Notes under the pieces: model-generated
Seen by the model: the letters and a program-made list of their open reading frames with translations, nothing else
Told to the model about the DNA's origin: nothing
Database searches by the model: none
Shown here: positions 40,164-49,294 of the stretch, in pieces
Position numbering within the stretch: position 1 is the first letter of the stretch
How the letters are laid out: each line of letters starts with the position of its first letter
NCBI GenBank assembly: GCA_009829735.1
Contig: CM020620.1
Location: 14,009,420-14,073,419, forward strand
DNA: 64,000 bases
Direction of reading: 5' to 3'
Source: Pyropia yezoensis
Lineage: Eukaryota; Rhodophyta; Bangiophyceae; Bangiales; Bangiaceae
Program-made: the position numbers and the translations under genes

Positions 40164-42401
40164 TCAGATGAAGTGAGTTGTTCAAGTGAGTTGTTTTGTC
40201 TCTTCTTTAGTCTTGTGTGTCCGTTCTGGAATGTGCAAGAGAGGCGCAAAGAAAACGAAAACGTCTGCTAGGCAGAGCTACAAAACAGCCAATCCACTCT
40301 CTGCGCCACCACCACCGATCACAGGGCGCGACGACAGCCACCTTCAGCTGAGAGAGCAGCCGCGGCCGCCGACGAGAGGCCTGCCGCGGCGGCCCCCGTC
40401 ACCGTCGCGGGCGGCCGCCGCCGCCAAGACAAAGAGCGCCAGGTCCGCCGCACCCCCGTCCCACCGCCGCCCACGGGGGATGAGGGCACAGCAGCGGCGG
40501 CAGAGGCGGCGGCGGCGACGGCGGCGGCGGCGGCGCGCCGCCGGCAGCGCCCCCCGCGGACCGCATCGCTGCCGCCGCCGTGGCGCCGTCTGACCGTCGA
40601 CGCCGGCGGCGATGGCGGCCACGGTCGCGATCATGGGGGATGGTAGGTGGGGTAGGGGTGCGCAGATGGGGGGGGCGCCTGCGCCCGCCTCCGCAGTCGC
40701 CGCCGCCGCGACGGCAAAGCGGCAGCCGTCAAGCGGGAGCAGCGAGGGGATAGGGGAGTGCTGCGACACGTGGCGGCGGCGGCGACACTGCCGCAACCCG
40801 AGGCCGCAGCCGCCAAGGGCCCAGCAGCACCGCGCCCACCGCCTGCAACGCCAACTCGATCGCCACGCCGCCGTGCGGCCGGCGTGCGGGTCGGGCTCTC
40901 CGGCGGGTCTCCCCCCCCCCCCGCACCGCCCGCGTCCGCCTCGGCGGCCACGTCGACATTGGCGACGACGGCGACGCGGCGGAGGACGGCCGCGACCGCC
41001 GCCGCCCGCGAAGTCGTCGCAGCCAACACCACCGCGACGACGGGGGGCGGGACCGCCGCCCGCGGGAGCAGCCGCGCCGCCCGGCGGGCGGTGGCGGCCA
41101 TGCCTCCACGAGCAATCCCGCCAGCGCCCGCGCCGGCGCCAGCTCGGCCAACGCCGCCGCCGTCGACACCGCCATCACCACGGCCGTCGCCGGCAGTGGC
41201 GGGAATCCCGCCGACTGTCCATGGCGACAGCGAGGGCGGCCGCCCCGCCGCGACCCCCCCGCCCCCCGCAGCCACCGCCGCCCGCGGCAGGTGCCCCAAG
41301 AAGCAGCCCCGCCAGCCGCGCGGGCGCGACCGGGCAACGTCGGCGGCCCATCCTCCCCCTGCCCGTTGCCCGAGGTTGTCGAGCGCGGCGGCCGTGTCGG
41401 CCAGTTCCGCGTCGCCGGCCAGCGGCGGCGGGCGGCGGTCGAGGCCAGCGGCGGTGCCCCCGCCACCGCCGCCGCCGCCGCCCCCGCCGCGGTTGACGCC
41501 GTCGCTGGTGGCGGCCGCCGCCGGGGTGTACCCCCCCCCTCGCACACGTCCGATGCGAGCCACCCCCGCAGCTTGGCCACGGCGGCAGCGGCTGCCCGGC
41601 GGGGGGCTCGCGCAGGAAAATCCCCACCAGCGAAGAGGTGACCCAGACTGTTGCCCGGGCACTCGATAAAAAAGCACGATAGTGATCTCGTACCTCTACC
41701 CAAGTGCTCGCCGCCCCCTCGTATACGAGAGGACGCGTAGGGGCTCCAAGACAGCCCGTTGCTATGAGCGCCCACTCCACCGCACCTCTTCTAACACGCC
41801 CATCCATCCGGTGCGCCGCGCACCTGACGCCGTCCCGGCCTTCCCCCGACCTGCTGTACCACCCATATTTGTACTCGAGCCCCGCCCGACACAACCTCTC
41901 GCAGTCTTAGTCTCTTTTCGCACCTTGTCGTACCCCGTCCTTCCCTGTTCGTTTAGTGCGGTCCTCCACACCCAAGGTCAGCGCAGAGGGTAAGGGGCAG
42001 AAGGGGGTGTGCTGAAGCCCAATCTGTCAGCCCGTCGATCTTCATGGTCCGCCCGCTCACATCCACGTCGCCCACGAGGTCATCGATGTAGAGCCCTGTC
42101 GGCGCCACCCCAGAGCCACACAGCAAGTTCACCAAGTCCTCCTTGGGAAGGAGGAGGGGAGACTCCGCCGAAGGACCGAAGAGGGCAGGAGGGGAAGCGG
42201 CGACAGCGGCTGTGGTGCGCGCGGCCGTGAATCGCGGTGCTGCCTCGCCGTGATTTCTGTCCAGCTCGACAACGGCGTCGATACCAGTACACGCGCCGCC
42301 AGCTGGCCATCCGGAGCGGGAGGAAAGGGCACCTGCCGCGATGGAAGGTTGTCATGTCCTCAGGCTGCCGCTGCCGAGCCATGCACAGCACGCTGCCCTG
42401 C
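40164..42401. other. GC-rich interior with overlapping open frames, no assignable gene
   Basis: Frames of 290-350 codons are open on both strands at 40612-41775 and consist of Ala/Pro/Arg/Gly repeats, which is the GC-rich artefact pattern. A more ordinary-looking frame lies at 41953-42295 (minus), listed separately. No known domain was seen. Confidence 0.4.
41953..42295 (-). CDS. Short ORF downstream of the Crinkler-type gene, unknown
   Basis: A frame of ~114 codons without an obvious ATG at its start, ending with a well-mixed stretch containing LYIDDLVGDVDVSGR. It follows the Crinkler-type stop codon by about 100 bases on the same strand but in another frame. It could be a downstream exon, a frameshifted C-terminal extension of that gene, or the end of a different gene. 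No family recognised. Confidence 0.25.
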
Positions 42402-45400
42402 TCATGCCGGCCGTACAATTTGGGTGCCAAACAGAGAATCAGCGCACGCCGCCACCGTCCCAGCGGTCGATCCGTAGACCTCCCCAAAGGAGTCGATGTC
42501 CACAATCATGCAGCTGTCAATGGCCAATGATCGCTCTCTCAGGTCGAGCATTGGCGGTGCCGGGTTACGTGTTACCACGACGAGGGCTGTACGCTTCTGC
42601 CACTGCGCCCACAGCTCACCGCCAAACAGCATGCTCAGCTTGGCGCAGGGTTCTTGAATGTCTGCCTTGAACACCAGATCTCCCGACTTGTACTGGACGG
42701 CGACAGCAACCAGCTGGTTCCGACGCGGCCCCGTGCCTCCCGCATGCACGCAGCGAATGAACATGATGCCATCGACGCCCGGGAAGTTGCACCTACGCGG
42801 CCGCCAGATGTACTGCTCGAGGTCGTCCTCCGAGTAATCCGAACACAGCTGCGGGACGGAGACAAAGAATTCAACGCCGCGGCGGGCAATCGAAGCGTCG
42901 ACGACGGCATCGTGGAGCCACTGAGCGGTACCGGAAAGGCGCGCTGGTACGGGGTAGAGCTGTGCCAACGTATAGTTCAAGAACGGCGGGGGGGTTGTTG
43001 CCAGAACCGTCGACGCATACCGCACCAGCAGGGCTCGGCAGCGGCTCGCAACCACCTCCTCCCACAGTACGTAGCCCTCCCACGCGATAGGTGCGTCGCC
43101 ATTCATCAGAGCGGATCGCACCTGTAAACATGCGGAATAGATTCCGCAGTCGTCACCAGACACGTCGTGGATCGTGCCCACCACGGGGTCGTTCAGCGAG
43201 GACGGCGCTTCCGCCACGTCGCTGTCGCTGCAGTCGAAGCGGGCACGGGAAGACGTGGGAGGCGCAGCGTCCTCCGGGCAAGGCGCAAACCGAGCAAGCT
43301 GCTTCAGCCGAGCCTGCAGCGCGGCAAAGAAAAACGACACGATGATGGTCGGGCGCTTGCCGTCCTCCAGAAACAGAGCAGCTTGCCCAATCGCGTAGTC
43401 CCACGACAGCCGCTCGGAAATGATGCCCGTTGTTGGTGCCTTGAAGTTCAGCAGCCCGACAGCCATGACCAGCGGGTTCTGCGTCAGAATGTTGATGCTT
43501 TCCCGGGCCACAGAGAGCCTCTCTGGGCTAACAACTTCCAGCAGCTTGATGAAAAAGACGTCCCCGTCTTCCGACGTCTCTAAGGCTTCAAAGAGCGTCT
43601 GCACGGCGCGAGGATGACCGACGGTGAGGAGGGTGCAGTGCTTGGCCATAATTTCTGCAGGGACACATTGCCGCTGACCAAGAGCAGTTGTCGGACGCAA
43701 GCTTATCGACAGGTAGACTAGACGTCTTGTCGCCTCCTCCTCCACCTCATGAAGAGGCAGGAAAGGGATCTTGACGAGCGGCAGCACGGTAGACAGCGAG
43801 CCAGTCAAGACACCCGCCTGTCGTCGTACGAAGCGAGGATCGAACGCAGTAATGACCGGACGGATACGGAGCGTGTCGCACCAATCGCAGGTGCTCTTGC
43901 GGACCGACTCAGCTGTCGTGTTAGCAGCGTCCTCAGGCTGAGGATCGGAGAAGGCGTCCCTCACGTCGTGGGCCAAGGCCGCCCCCGCCTCCACTTCCGT
44001 TGCCGTCCCCGCTGCACCGGTTGACGCACCGTCCACCTCAACTGCTCCCAGCGACGCAGCGGTTGACGCACCAGCCGCTTCAGCAGCCACCCCCTCGCCA
44101 CCAGACAATAAACGCGCTTGCTCTGGTGCCGCCGCCTTAGCACCATGTGACACACCCGTTGTACCGGCTGTAGAGCCCGTGTCGTACGAGGATGAACCTG
44201 CCGCCTTTGAAATCGCCGAAGCGGCAGATATCTCGAAAACGTCGTCAGCTGTTGCAGGCACCTGGTTGGCTATTGCAGAAATCGCTTCACGTGGAGCTCC
44301 AATGGCGGCACGCAGCTGCGCCAACCGCTCGGAACAGCGCTTCGTTTCACTCACTGTCAGCGTGGACAGGGACAGCTTTGGCAGCTCGTCGACAAGAAGA
44401 ACCGCCCGCACTTCACCTGGCGCGCCTGCTGACAGGCGGACGTTCATTAACGCAGCGACCGCCGCATCGACGCCCGCTACAGTGAGGCCACCGCTCTCAA
44501 ACGAATCCACGACACGATTGCAGTACGCAAAAAAGTCCGCGCCTGCTGGATCATGCGACTCAGTAAAAATGACGCGTAGCTTGACTGGCAGTGAAGGATC
44601 GATCGCTGCCAGCAGATGGTCCATTATGCTCACCTTGGTCAGCCCGTTGAACGAGGCAACGAAGATGGGCATCTTCTGCCACCAGGCCACTTGATCCGCG
44701 GCCAGGCCCGGCAGCAGTTGCTTCTGGTACTGAGGAAGAGTCGCCAGCAGCAGCAGCAGCTCACACAGAGTCTTGCCGCGGCCGGGAGATCCCGAGATGT
44801 ATGCAGCGGCTCGAAGATTCGTACGCGTCTCGTGCAGCTCATTGACAGCGCTGGCAGTGATGTTGGGCCCAAGGTACCGACGTAGCAGTCCGCTCTCAAA
44901 CTTGGGGGTCGGCTCAATATAAGCGCGTAGCCGTCCAGCGACCGTAAAGGCAGGCAAGCTTCCTAAGAACGAATTTCCAGACAGCTTGCGCACCGCCGTC
45001 TTGATTGACGCTTGCTGCTGTTGCCGTTTGATGATCCCTTCCAGCTTCTCCTTGTCGTTGTCGTAAGCATCTTGAGCCTCGTCCAATATCGAAACCCGCT
45101 GCTGGAGTCGTAGCACGCCAGCTGTGGCTACAGGGCCCACAAAACTCCCTTCATCAATCTGCTTGGCCACCCACGCGTCGACGGTCTCGAAGTCGCGTCT
45201 GGCAGCGCTCAGCTCGCCAGCGCTCGCCGTCAAGCGCTCCTGAGCATCCACCACCTGCACAATCAGCAAAGAATCCTCGTCCTCAGTCAAGTCTGGAGCC
45301 ATATACAGGACATCCATCGGGCTTGGTGGCCGCTTGTTGGGCGGGGATCCGGCCATGCTCACTCGCAGCGCCGGTGCAACCCGCAGCACGGGCTGCCTCC

Positions 45401-45569
45401 ATCGCGGCATCTTCGAAATGCGCCACCCGGCGGGTGCGCCACGGACAGGCCCAGTTGAGTGCTCGAGCGCCGCCGCCTTCTGCCGCAGGTGCCCATCAAG
45501 GGAATAGAGTTGACACACAGGACAACGTGTGCCTAGGGGCGGCCAAGACAGGAAGGCTGACACACTCAT
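42402..45569 (-). CDS. Crinkler/RHS-type protein: P-loop NTPase with C-terminal PD-(D/E)XK-like nuclease
   Basis: A 1055-aa frame from ATG 45569; a second ATG at 45356 would give 984 aa and removes a Pro/Arg-rich leader. Numbering from 45569: a coiled-coil-like region (LQQRVSILDEAQ), Walker A GSPGRGKT (K266), Walker B LLVDELP (D394, E395), a low-complexity Ala/Gly/Ser insert, a long helical region, and at the C-terminus a restriction-endonuclease-like core with D933 in GVDGIMF and Q959-x-K961 in VQYKSG. This order matches the Crinkler-RHS-type class of eukaryotic NTPase-nuclease effector proteins thought to derive from or travel with transposons. I see no LxLFLAK-type N-terminal motif and no signal peptide, so secretion is not supported. 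It is the only long, well-mixed host-like frame between the inverted repeats. Confidence 0.72.
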   Translation of the reverse strand: MSVSAFLSWPPLGTRCPVCQLYSLDGHLRQKAAALEHSTGPVRGAPAGWRISKMPRWRQPVLRVAPALRVSMAGSPPNKRPPSPMDVLYMAPDLTEDEDSLLIVQVVDAQERLTASAGELSAARRDFETVDAWVAKQIDEGSFVGPVATAGVLRLQQRVSILDEAQDAYDNDKEKLEGIIKRQQQQASIKTAVRKLSGNSFLGSLPAFTVAGRLRAYIEPTPKFESGLLRRYLGPNITASAVNELHETRTNLRAAAYISGSPGRGKTLCELLLLLATLPQYQKQLLPGLAADQVAWWQKMPIFVASFNGLTKVSIMDHLLAAIDPSLPVKLRVIFTESHDPAGADFFAYCNRVVDSFESGGLTVAGVDAAVAALMNVRLSAGAPGEVRAVLLVDELPKLSLSTLTVSETKRCSERLAQLRAAIGAPREAISAIANQVPATADDVFEISAASAISKAAGSSSYDTGSTAGTTGVSHGAKAAAPEQARLLSGGEGVAAEAAGASTAASLGAVEVDGASTGAAGTATEVEAGAALAHDVRDAFSDPQPEDAANTTAESVRKSTCDWCDTLRIRPVITAFDPRFVRRQAGVLTGSLSTVLPLVKIPFLPLHEVEEEATRRLVYLSISLRPTTALGQRQCVPAEIMAKHCTLLTVGHPRAVQTLFEALETSEDGDVFFIKLLEVVSPERLSVARESINILTQNPLVMAVGLLNFKAPTTGIISERLSWDYAIGQAALFLEDGKRPTIIVSFFFAALQARLKQLARFAPCPEDAAPPTSSRARFDCSDSDVAEAPSSLNDPVVGTIHDVSGDDCGIYSACLQVRSALMNGDAPIAWEGYVLWEEVVASRCRALLVRYASTVLATTPPPFLNYTLAQLYPVPARLSGTAQWLHDAVVDASIARRGVEFFVSVPQLCSDYSEDDLEQYIWRPRRCNFPGVDGIMFIRCVHAGGTGPRRNQLVAVAVQYKSGDLVFKADIQEPCAKLSMLFGGELWAQWQKRTALVVVTRNPAPPMLDLRERSLAIDSCMIVDIDSFGEVYGSTAGTVAACADSLFGTQIVRPA

Positions 45570-45980
45570 GTCGATTGGTAGTGCGCGAGGCGACGCCGGC
45601 ACCGACACTACAGCGAATCAATCGGCGCGGCGTGGTCACAGCAGCGAGAATGAATTGCAGCCCGACCACGTGCCGCGTTGTGCGCTCAGGCAAAGATGCT
45701 CTAGCGCTCGTTGACGCAGAAGGCGTCCCCGCTACAGCAGCTTCCGGGGAAGGCGAGCTATGATGAAAAATCGATACAAAAACATAGCAACAAGGAGCAA
45801 GTCAAAATTGAAAGACTATATGGAGGGTCAGGGGCCACACCTGGCGCGTCGAAGAGCCCACATCCTCCCCACGACCGCGCAGGTTGGCAAGAAAGCGCTC
45901 CCCGTGATCCGCTCCGGTCGCCTATGCCGAACCCAGACATAGCGCCACTCCTCCCATCCTGCATCCCGCATCACCCGCCC

Positions 45981-46643
45981 TTACCGTACCAGGAGGCCTG
46001 CAGAGAAGAAGGAAAGCTCTGAGACCTCAACTGGAGCGTTAAGGCCGACAGCGCAGGCGCCACGGAGGGACCAGTCGTGTGCTGCAGTACCAATCTCGCT
46101 AAACACCACAATCGGCAGATAGATATAGTTCGACCAGCCTTGCCAACCATCCGTGCTATCCAGAGGCTGGATGGTGAAGAGTTGAGGCGAGTGCATGGGG
46201 TGAAGCATGCAAGTTCGAGAAGACACGTCGGATTTCCGCAAGCACTGGTCGTTCGTGCCGCCACATTCGTGACAGTCTTGCAACGTGGCAGTCGTGTAAT
46301 TGCAGATCAATGTACAACCCAGCCGGACATGTGTGCCCAGCCGAGGAGAAAATTCTATTTTGTGCCCAGGGCGGAAGAGAGTTGTTGTTGACGGCTGGTG
46401 CGGTGGCCACGCCAGGGGTGTCCCCAGTGTTGCCGTCGGCGTCGGCGACAGTGGCGACGGCGACCACGGTGGCGACGGCGACCACGGTGGTGACGGCGAC
46501 GACGGTGGTGACGGCGGCGACGGTCGCCAATGCGACGACCGCAACGAAGTTTCGCTCCTTGAGAGAAAGAGGGGGGTGGACGGTTGCGGCGGTGTGTTTT
46601 TGGGGAAGGGGGGTGGGACGGTTGTGGGGGCGCTGTTTTTCAT
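45981..46643 (-). CDS. Hypothetical protein, Pro/Ser-rich with Cys-containing C-terminal half
   Basis: A 220-codon frame from ATG 46643. The N-terminal half encodes PPWSPS repeats arising from an 18-bp tandem repeat. The C-terminal half is well mixed and has closely spaced cysteines (DCHECGG, NDQCLRK, SRTCMLH), which could form disulfides or bind a metal. It lies upstream of the Crinkler-type gene on the same strand. No family recognised; it may be spurious. Confidence 0.3.
   Translation of the reverse strand: MKNSAPTTVPPPFPKNTPPQPSTPLFLSRSETSLRSSHWRPSPPSPPSSPSPPWSPSPPWSPSPLSPTPTATLGTPLAWPPHQPSTTTLFRPGHKIEFSPRLGTHVRLGCTLICNYTTATLQDCHECGGTNDQCLRKSDVSSRTCMLHPMHSPQLFTIQPLDSTDGWQGWSNYIYLPIVVFSEIGTAAHDWSLRGACAVGLNAPVEVSELSFFSAGLLVR
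46450..46539. repeat. 18-bp tandem repeat, 5 units
   Basis: Five consecutive units close to GTGGCGACGGCGACCACG with one to four substitutions each. Confidence 0.75.
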
Positions 46644-47348
46644 GAGGGACAATGTTGGACGGTGGCATTGGTGGTTTTCATCTTTGGTGGTGTTTCTCCT
46701 TGTTGGGGCGCGGTGGGACACTGGCGGCGGCTTTTGTTGTCTACAGTGCGGGGGGGCAGCACGCTGCCGGTGCCGGCGTGACTCCCGTGGGGGGGGGTGG
46801 CGGGACAGTGGCGGGGGCGGTGCTTTCTGGCGCGACGGTGATGGCGGCGGTTTTCTTTCTGTGGGGATAGGGGTGGGATGGTGGCGGCGGCGGTGACTTT
46901 CTTGGTGGTAGGGTGGCGTGGTGGTGGCGGTGGCGGTGGCGGTGCTTTTTTGCGCGGGTCATAGCTTGACGGTGTCGACGGCGGGGTTTTTGGGGGGTGC
47001 GGCTGGGGTGGGTGGCTGCAGCGGTGGCTTTTTAGGGGAGGAGCAGTGGGACGGTGGCGGCGGCGGAGTATTTATTTGTAGGGGGGGTGAGGTGCGGGGC
47101 TAGCGGTGGCGTGGTCTTTGTGGGGCGTGGGGAGGGCAAATCGTTTGCGACTGCGGTGTTCTTTCGGGGGGGGAATGGGGAGGTGGGAGAGTAGCGGCCG
47201 CTGTGCCTTTCTTTGGTGGATCGGGGTGGGACGGTGTGGCGGCGGTTCTCTCTTTGGGGGAGCTGGGAGTCGGACTGTGGCCAATCCTGCACAGGGTACT
47301 CATGATGGGATGCGGAGGACTGGACGACGCACTGAACTTAAGTAAATA

Positions 47349-48196
47349 AATCGTCGTCCTGTCGCGTCAGCGGGCTCGGCGTCCGAGCGCCCGGCGGGGA
47401 GGGGGGAGGCGCCTCCGCCTCACCACGGGGACGGCGCGCCGCCAAGTGTCTGGTAGGTCGTCAGCCCGTGGCGGGCGGTGATGGACTTGCTGGCGGACCG
47501 GGGGGGTGGCGTAGGTACACCAAGACGGGAAGCACGCTTGTCGTGGCATGGGCAGGCCCCCCCCCTGGCTGCCAACGGTGGGGGCGACCGCGGTGGCGGC
47601 CACGGCGGGGTCCGCCCGCCGTCATTTTTGTGGTCGCCAGCCCACCGACGCCGCCTGCAAGTATATCCAGATGGACGAGCCGCCGGGCGGATCTCCCGCG
47701 GCAGATGGCGGCATGGCGGTGCCTGCCGGCCCCCGCCCGCGGCGGTGGGCTGGCTGTCCGGCTGGCTGCTGACGCTGGCGGTGGGCCCCGTCGGGGCCGT
47801 GGCGTGGGCGGCCACACGTGGCGGGGAGTACCCGCATGTGTGCGGCCGTGGCGGCCGGCAGACGGCGGCGGCGCTCGCCGCCACGGGCGGGCGGGGGCGC
47901 CCGCCAGGAATTCGGGGGCAGGCGGCACCGCCGCCACGGCTGCGGGGGGCCACGGCCGTGGCCCCAAAGAGGGAAGCGGCGTCCCGACCGGCGCCGGCCG
48001 CGCCGCCGCGCCGCGCGCCGCGGCGGCCAAGCCCCGTCGGGCGTGGGCGGCCACCATCTCGGGCGGGACTTGCAGCGGCTCCACCCCTGCCGGGCGGGAA
48101 GCCGTCCGCGCTGGGCGGACGGACGGGCGGGCGGGCGGGCGGGCGGCGGCTGGGAGCTCGAGCGGCTGGGCTATCCGGCCGGGGGGCTTCACGCTC
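47349..48196 (-). repeat. Long inverted repeat, right copy (~848 bp)
   Basis: Reverse complement of 39299-40163, with scattered substitutions and small indels. The pair encloses about 7.2 kb that includes the Crinkler-type gene. This orientation is what terminal inverted repeats of a large element would show, but two independent inverted copies of a dispersed repeat are also possible. Confidence 0.82.
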
Positions 48197-49100
48197 AGAG
48201 GCAGCAAGAGAGACAGAATTGGAGCATGGGTGAAGGCGGAAAGCGTGACCCGAAGCCCCCGGCTGCGCAAGCAGCGGGTGGCGGTCCACATCCGCTGGCG
48301 ACCAGCGGCAGTCGGCGGCGGCAGCAGCCGGCACCAGTGGGGGCAGCCGGAACCGGCGGTGGGTGGCGCCGGTAGCCGGCCGCGGCAGCAGGAGCGACGG
48401 CAGCACACGGCCGCGGCGGCGGCGGCCGCGCCCAGTCGGGGTACCGGCAGCGCCCGACCGGCGGCATCACCCGTCCAGCAGGTGCGGCCTCCACCTGCAG
48501 CAGTATCCAGCGGCAGCAGTAGCCGTCCGGGCGGTCAGCGTTGAGGGGGCGGCAGCTGGTGGCGGGAGCAGCGGCAGTGCCCGGGCGCGGCGGCGGCAGC
48601 GCACGGCCGGCAACGGCGGCTGCCAGCACCGGCGGTCGCCGGCGGCAAAAACAGCACCCGGCCGCGGCGGCGGCGGCCCCCGGCCGGAGGGGGCGGCAGG
48701 CAGCGGCGGCGGTGGTTGGCGCCGAGGGCAGCCAAGGACGGGAGCGGCGGCAGCGCTCGACAGCGGAGGCGGCAGCGCACGGCCGGCGGGGCGGGCACAC
48801 GGCGCCTGCGACAGCCAGTCATGGCCGCAGTGTAGGAGGGGCGACCGCTGCCGGCGGGAGCGGCGGCAGCGCCCGGCAGCGGGGGCCGCAGCACCCAGCT
48901 ACGGCGGCAGTTGCGCCAGGCCGCGGGGGTGGCTGCGTCCGGCCGCGGCAGTGGGAGTGCCCGGTCAGTGGCGACGGCGACCAGAGGCCCGACGGCACGG
49001 GGCAGGAGCGACCCCTGTACGTGTCATCTCCCTGCTGTCAGGAACTTGCCACGTCCCCGGGCGCTAACGAATCCCTAATACGGTCCCTAGTGTCCCCTAG
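48197..49100. other. Unassigned GC-rich sequence
   Basis: Degenerate GGCGGCAGCG/GCACGGCCGGC-type units throughout 48390-48960; open frames are Arg/Gly/Ala repeats. No gene supported. Confidence 0.45.
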
Positions 49101-49294
49101 TACGGATCCGACCCCCTTAGCACGAATCCGACCCCCTTAGCACGAATCCGACCCCCTTAGCACGAATCCGACCCCCTTAGCACGAATCCGACCCCCTTAG
49201 CACGAATCCGACCCCCTTAGCACGAATCCGACCCCCTTAGCACGAATCCGACCCCCTTAGCACGAATCCGACCCCCTTAGCATGAATCCGACCC
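49101..49294 (+). repeat. 20-bp tandem array, about 9.7 units
   Basis: Nine full units of CACGAATCCGACCCCCTTAG, the first reading TACGG at its start, plus a partial tenth (CATGAATCCGACC). The central units are identical, so expansion is recent or homogenised. There are no spacers, so it is not a CRISPR array. Confidence 0.97.

Larger units (their letters stand above)
45570..47348. other. Interior sequence between the Crinkler-type gene and the right inverted repeat
   Basis: It contains a possible short gene (45981-46643, minus), an 18-bp tandem repeat (46450-46539) and, from about 46590 to 47290, diverged G-rich units of roughly 40-60 bp built on GTGGGACGGTGGCGGCGG followed by T-rich spacers. 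No other gene supported. Confidence 0.45.

Noticed and set aside
39300..40249. Protein gene of ~326 codons in the left inverted repeat with a counterpart in the right one
   Set aside because: The similarity is explained by the DNA inverted repeat; the peptide is Gly/Ala/Arg/Pro low complexity and frames differ between the two copies.
40612..41775. Overlapping 290-350-codon frames on both strands
   Set aside because: They are Ala/Pro/Arg/Gly low complexity, open in several frames at once, and show no domain; this is expected from very GC-rich DNA.
49101..49294. CRISPR-like array
   Set aside because: Units are directly contiguous with no spacers, and the context is eukaryotic.
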